Source: 2-12-FULL-43-11 sp035655355 (lineage in GTDB: Bacteria > Patescibacteriota > Minisyncoccia > UBA6257 > Colwellbacteraceae). From it: a stretch of 13,569 nt of DNA. The notes under the pieces are model-generated. The model was given only the letters and a program-made list of their open reading frames with translations, made no database searches and was not told where the DNA came from. Position 1 is the stretch's first letter; each line of letters starts with the position of its first letter. The stretch lies in contig DASRUQ010000028.1 in NCBI GenBank assembly GCA_035655355.1, positions 1-13,569 on the forward strand. Reading direction: 5' to 3'. Made by a program: the position numbers and the translations under genes. Below are positions 12,750-13,569 of the stretch, one piece after another.

Positions 12750-13130
12750 CTAAATAATACTCGCCGCTCCCTTGTAATAACCTAAAAGCGGTTTCTGCCT
12801 CCGCCTTTTACGACCTATATCAGAGGAGTAAACTCTCTTTCTGCCTGGATTGCGTCCATAGCCTCTTTTGGCAAGCATATCCTTGACCTTACTTATCGTC
12901 AGGTGGGAAATACTCAAAGCCTTCTTTATTTCTCTATATTTGAGTTTTCTCTCCAACATATCAGCTACGATTATTCTCCTTAAAATCATTTCTTTCTCAT
13001 CTTTAGTAAAGATCTCGCCCAAAAACTTATCTAGGTCGGCAGCAGATTTAACCATCTTTATTTCATTTAACAATCTGCCCAGCGACTGCTTTCTTAAAAC
13101 TGCAGTCAGTTTTTTGTCTGATACTTTCAT
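12750..13130 (-). CDS. TrpR/YerC-family helix-turn-helix transcriptional regulator
   Basis: 126 residues from the ATG at 13130. Residues 41-87 match the TrpR superfamily core: FTKDEKEMILRRIIVADMLERKLKYREIKKALSISHLTISKVKDML, with the HTH at about 65-87. At the position of E. coli TrpR Arg84, a tryptophan contact (ATITR), there is Lys (LTISK), so tryptophan binding is uncertain; YerC/YecD-type proteins are a closer comparison. Residues 90-126 are a basic tail (GRNPGRKR, GRKRRRQK) not found in E. coli TrpR. A longer frame exists with a TTG at 13178, but its extra 16 codons are the palindrome and the -10 box read as protein. The ATG at 13130 has no Shine-Dalgarno and lies 10 nt after a perfect extended -10. 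Autoregulation through the 28-bp palindrome is likely. Confidence 0.88.
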   Translation of the reverse strand: MKVSDKKLTAVLRKQSLGRLLNEIKMVKSAADLDKFLGEIFTKDEKEMILRRIIVADMLERKLKYREIKKALSISHLTISKVKDMLAKRGYGRNPGRKRVYSSDIGRKRRRQKPLLGYYKGAASII

Positions 13131-13140
13131 AGTATATATG

Positions 13141-13177
13141 ATTATACCATGTCTGGTTTCATTAATGAAACCAGACA
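13141..13177 (-). promoter_or_regulatory. Promoter and operator of the TrpR-like gene
   Basis: TGGTATAAT (13141-13149 on minus), a perfect extended -10, directly abuts a perfect 28-bp palindrome (13150-13177) centred between 13163 and 13164. The palindrome therefore fills the spacer and -35 region, about -16 to -47 from the predicted start. The core is TGGTTTCATTAATGAAACCA. Confidence 0.75.
13150..13177. repeat. Palindrome copy 1 (28 bp, perfect)
   Basis: The 20-bp core TGGTTTCATTAATGAAACCA is extended by TGTC/GACA on the outside. On the plus side it is followed by AATAGAGAG...AACGATAATAAAAAT, a flank shared with copy 2. Confidence 0.9.
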
Positions 13178-13222
13178 ATAGAGAGAATTCTAACGATAAT
13201 AAAAATTCACCCTCCTATATAG

Positions 13223-13268
13223 TTATCAGCATAAATCCGCTGAAATCTGTATAGATTTGCGGTGATAA
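13223..13268. other. Long imperfect hairpin in the regulator's upstream region
   Basis: Three nested perfect stems share one axis: TTATCA/TGATAA (13223-13228, 13263-13268), CCGC/GCGG (13237-13240, 13259-13262) and AAATCT/AGATTT (13243-13248, 13253-13258) with a GTAT loop. Unpaired bases lie only on the left side (8 nt and 2 nt). This could be a structured RNA or a protein-binding cruciform. Confidence 0.45.
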
Positions 13269-13303
13269 AAACATAACTCCCGTTAAAATAAACATTAATT
13301 CAT

Positions 13304-13323
13304 TGGTTTCATTAATGAAACCA
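13304..13323. repeat. Palindrome copy 2 (20 bp, perfect)
   Basis: TGGTTTCATTAATGAAACCA, identical to the core of copy 1 and centred 150 bp from it. The right flank GACAATGAGAG...AACGATAATAAAAAT matches copy 1 with a 3-nt difference, so about 55 bp was duplicated. Confidence 0.9.
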
Positions 13324-13364
13324 GACAATGAGAGCCTGAACGATAATAAAAATAACAAACAAAA

Positions 13365-13391
13365 ACCGCCCTTTTGGAAGGGGTGGTCTTT
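13365..13391. terminator. Candidate intrinsic terminator in the control region
   Basis: ACCGCCCTT (13365-13373) / AAGGGGTGGT (13378-13387) with a TTGG loop, one G-U pair on the plus strand and one bulged G, then TCTTT. Read on minus, the G-U becomes an A-C mismatch but the T-tract is better (TTTTTG). It separates copies 1-2 from copies 3-4. Confidence 0.5.
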
Positions 13392-13410
13392 AAAGATTAT
13401 TACCTTGCAT

Positions 13411-13430
13411 TGGTTCTATTAATGAAACCA
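13411..13430. repeat. Palindrome copy 3 (20 bp, two mismatches)
   Basis: TGGTTCTATTAATGAAACCA: the left arm has CT where the others have TC, so symmetry is broken at two positions. It is centred 107 bp from copy 2. Flanks TTACCTTGCAT on the left and CACATTGTAACA on the right are shared with copy 4. Confidence 0.85.
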
Positions 13431-13504
13431 CGCCACATTGTAACAATATAAGATTATGAAACTACTATGGGGTTGTGAGATTGAGACTAAGTATTACTTT
13501 GCAT

Positions 13505-13524
13505 TGGTTTCATTAATGAAACCA
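13505..13524. repeat. Palindrome copy 4 (20 bp, perfect)
   Basis: TGGTTTCATTAATGAAACCA, centred 94 bp from copy 3, with TTACTTTGCAT on the left and CACATTACAACC on the right. It lies 45 bp from the window edge, so more copies or a target gene may follow. Confidence 0.9.
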
Positions 13525-13569
13525 ACTCACATTACAACCTTTGATTAGTAGTATGCAAAACAAACAAAA

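Larger units (their letters stand above)
13178..13569. other. Gene-poor control region upstream of the TrpR-like gene
   Basis: About 390 AT-rich bases without a convincing gene. They contain palindrome copies 2-4, the hairpin at 13223-13268 and the terminator-like element at 13365-13391. Tiny ORFs exist: 29 codons from 13165 and 35 codons from 13315 on plus, both opening inside a palindrome with MKPDN, and 19 codons from 13274 on minus. None has a promoter and start arrangement like the real genes here. Confidence 0.6.

Noticed and set aside
13150..13177. dif/XerCD recombination site
   Set aside because: The length (28 bp) fits, but the site is fully palindromic instead of having two different arms and a 6-bp centre, and it recurs several times next to a regulator gene.
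12868..13254. 128-codon plus-strand frame opposite the TrpR-like gene
   Set aside because: It is antisense to the HTH gene and its C-terminal part is the palindrome and flank read as protein.
13215..13274. 19-codon minus-strand ORF with GGGAG before its ATG, followed by AGGAGGG
   Set aside because: Too short, no promoter, overlaps the nested hairpin; the AGGAGG downstream has no usable ATG at proper spacing.
13315..13422. trp-type attenuator with a Trp-containing leader peptide
   Set aside because: The Trp codons lie inside the terminator stem, not before an antiterminator as in trpL, and no downstream biosynthetic gene is visible.
13150..13524. CRISPR array made of the repeated palindromes
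   Set aside because: Centre-to-centre spacings are 150, 107 and 94 bp, flanks are themselves partly duplicated, one copy is altered, and no cas gene is present.

Overview
The window looks like a piece of a small, compact bacterial genome of the Candidate Phyla Radiation (Patescibacteria), most likely a Parcubacteria-type lineage. This is an inference from gene content and style: a valyl-tRNA synthetase without the usual C-terminal arm, a DUF3761 surface protein, a stand-alone receiver, a TrpR/YerC-family regulator, many short single-TM proteins, tightly packed or overlapping genes, and almost no Shine-Dalgarno sequences in front of first genes. TGA is used as a stop (end of prsW), so the TGA-recoding Gracilibacteria/Absconditabacteria are unlikely.

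Layout. 1-135 (+): 3' end of tsaD. 148-2358 (-): operon gapdh > six-TM membrane protein > rpiB, linking glycolysis and the pentose phosphate pathway. 2443-3389 (-): operon of a SpoU/TrmH RNA methyltransferase and a membrane-anchored DUF192 protein. 3438-6701 (+): overlapping valS > prsW > hsp20, closed by a strong bidirectional terminator at 6706-6737. 6765-9464 (-): thiol-redox operon of membrane-anchored DsbA-like protein > glutaredoxin-like protein > AhpF/TrxB-like reductase > DUF3298 protein, ending at the same terminator. 9489-10907 (+): a polysaccharide flippase, divergent from the redox operon. 10983-11387 (-): orphan receiver. 11551-11970 (-): DUF3761 secreted or anchored protein. 12200-12580 (-): single-TM hypothetical. 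12750-13130 (-): TrpR/YerC-like HTH regulator. 13131-13569: gene-poor control region carrying four copies of a palindrome.

Two signals stand out. First, most transcription units start with a near-perfect TATAAT placed 6-11 nt before the ATG, so their mRNAs should be leaderless or nearly so. Several longest-ORF starts run through these promoters and have been moved downstream here. The clearest case is the dsbA/flippase divergence, where one 12-bp palindrome (CATTATATAATG) supplies TATAAT on both strands, exactly 7 nt from each ATG. Second, the TrpR-like gene has a perfect 28-bp palindrome with core TGGTTTCATTAATGAAACCA abutting its extended -10. The same core recurs three more times in the 390 bp upstream, and a shorter variant lies downstream of the gene. 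I infer an autoregulated regulator with an operator array, perhaps controlling something beyond the right edge of the window.
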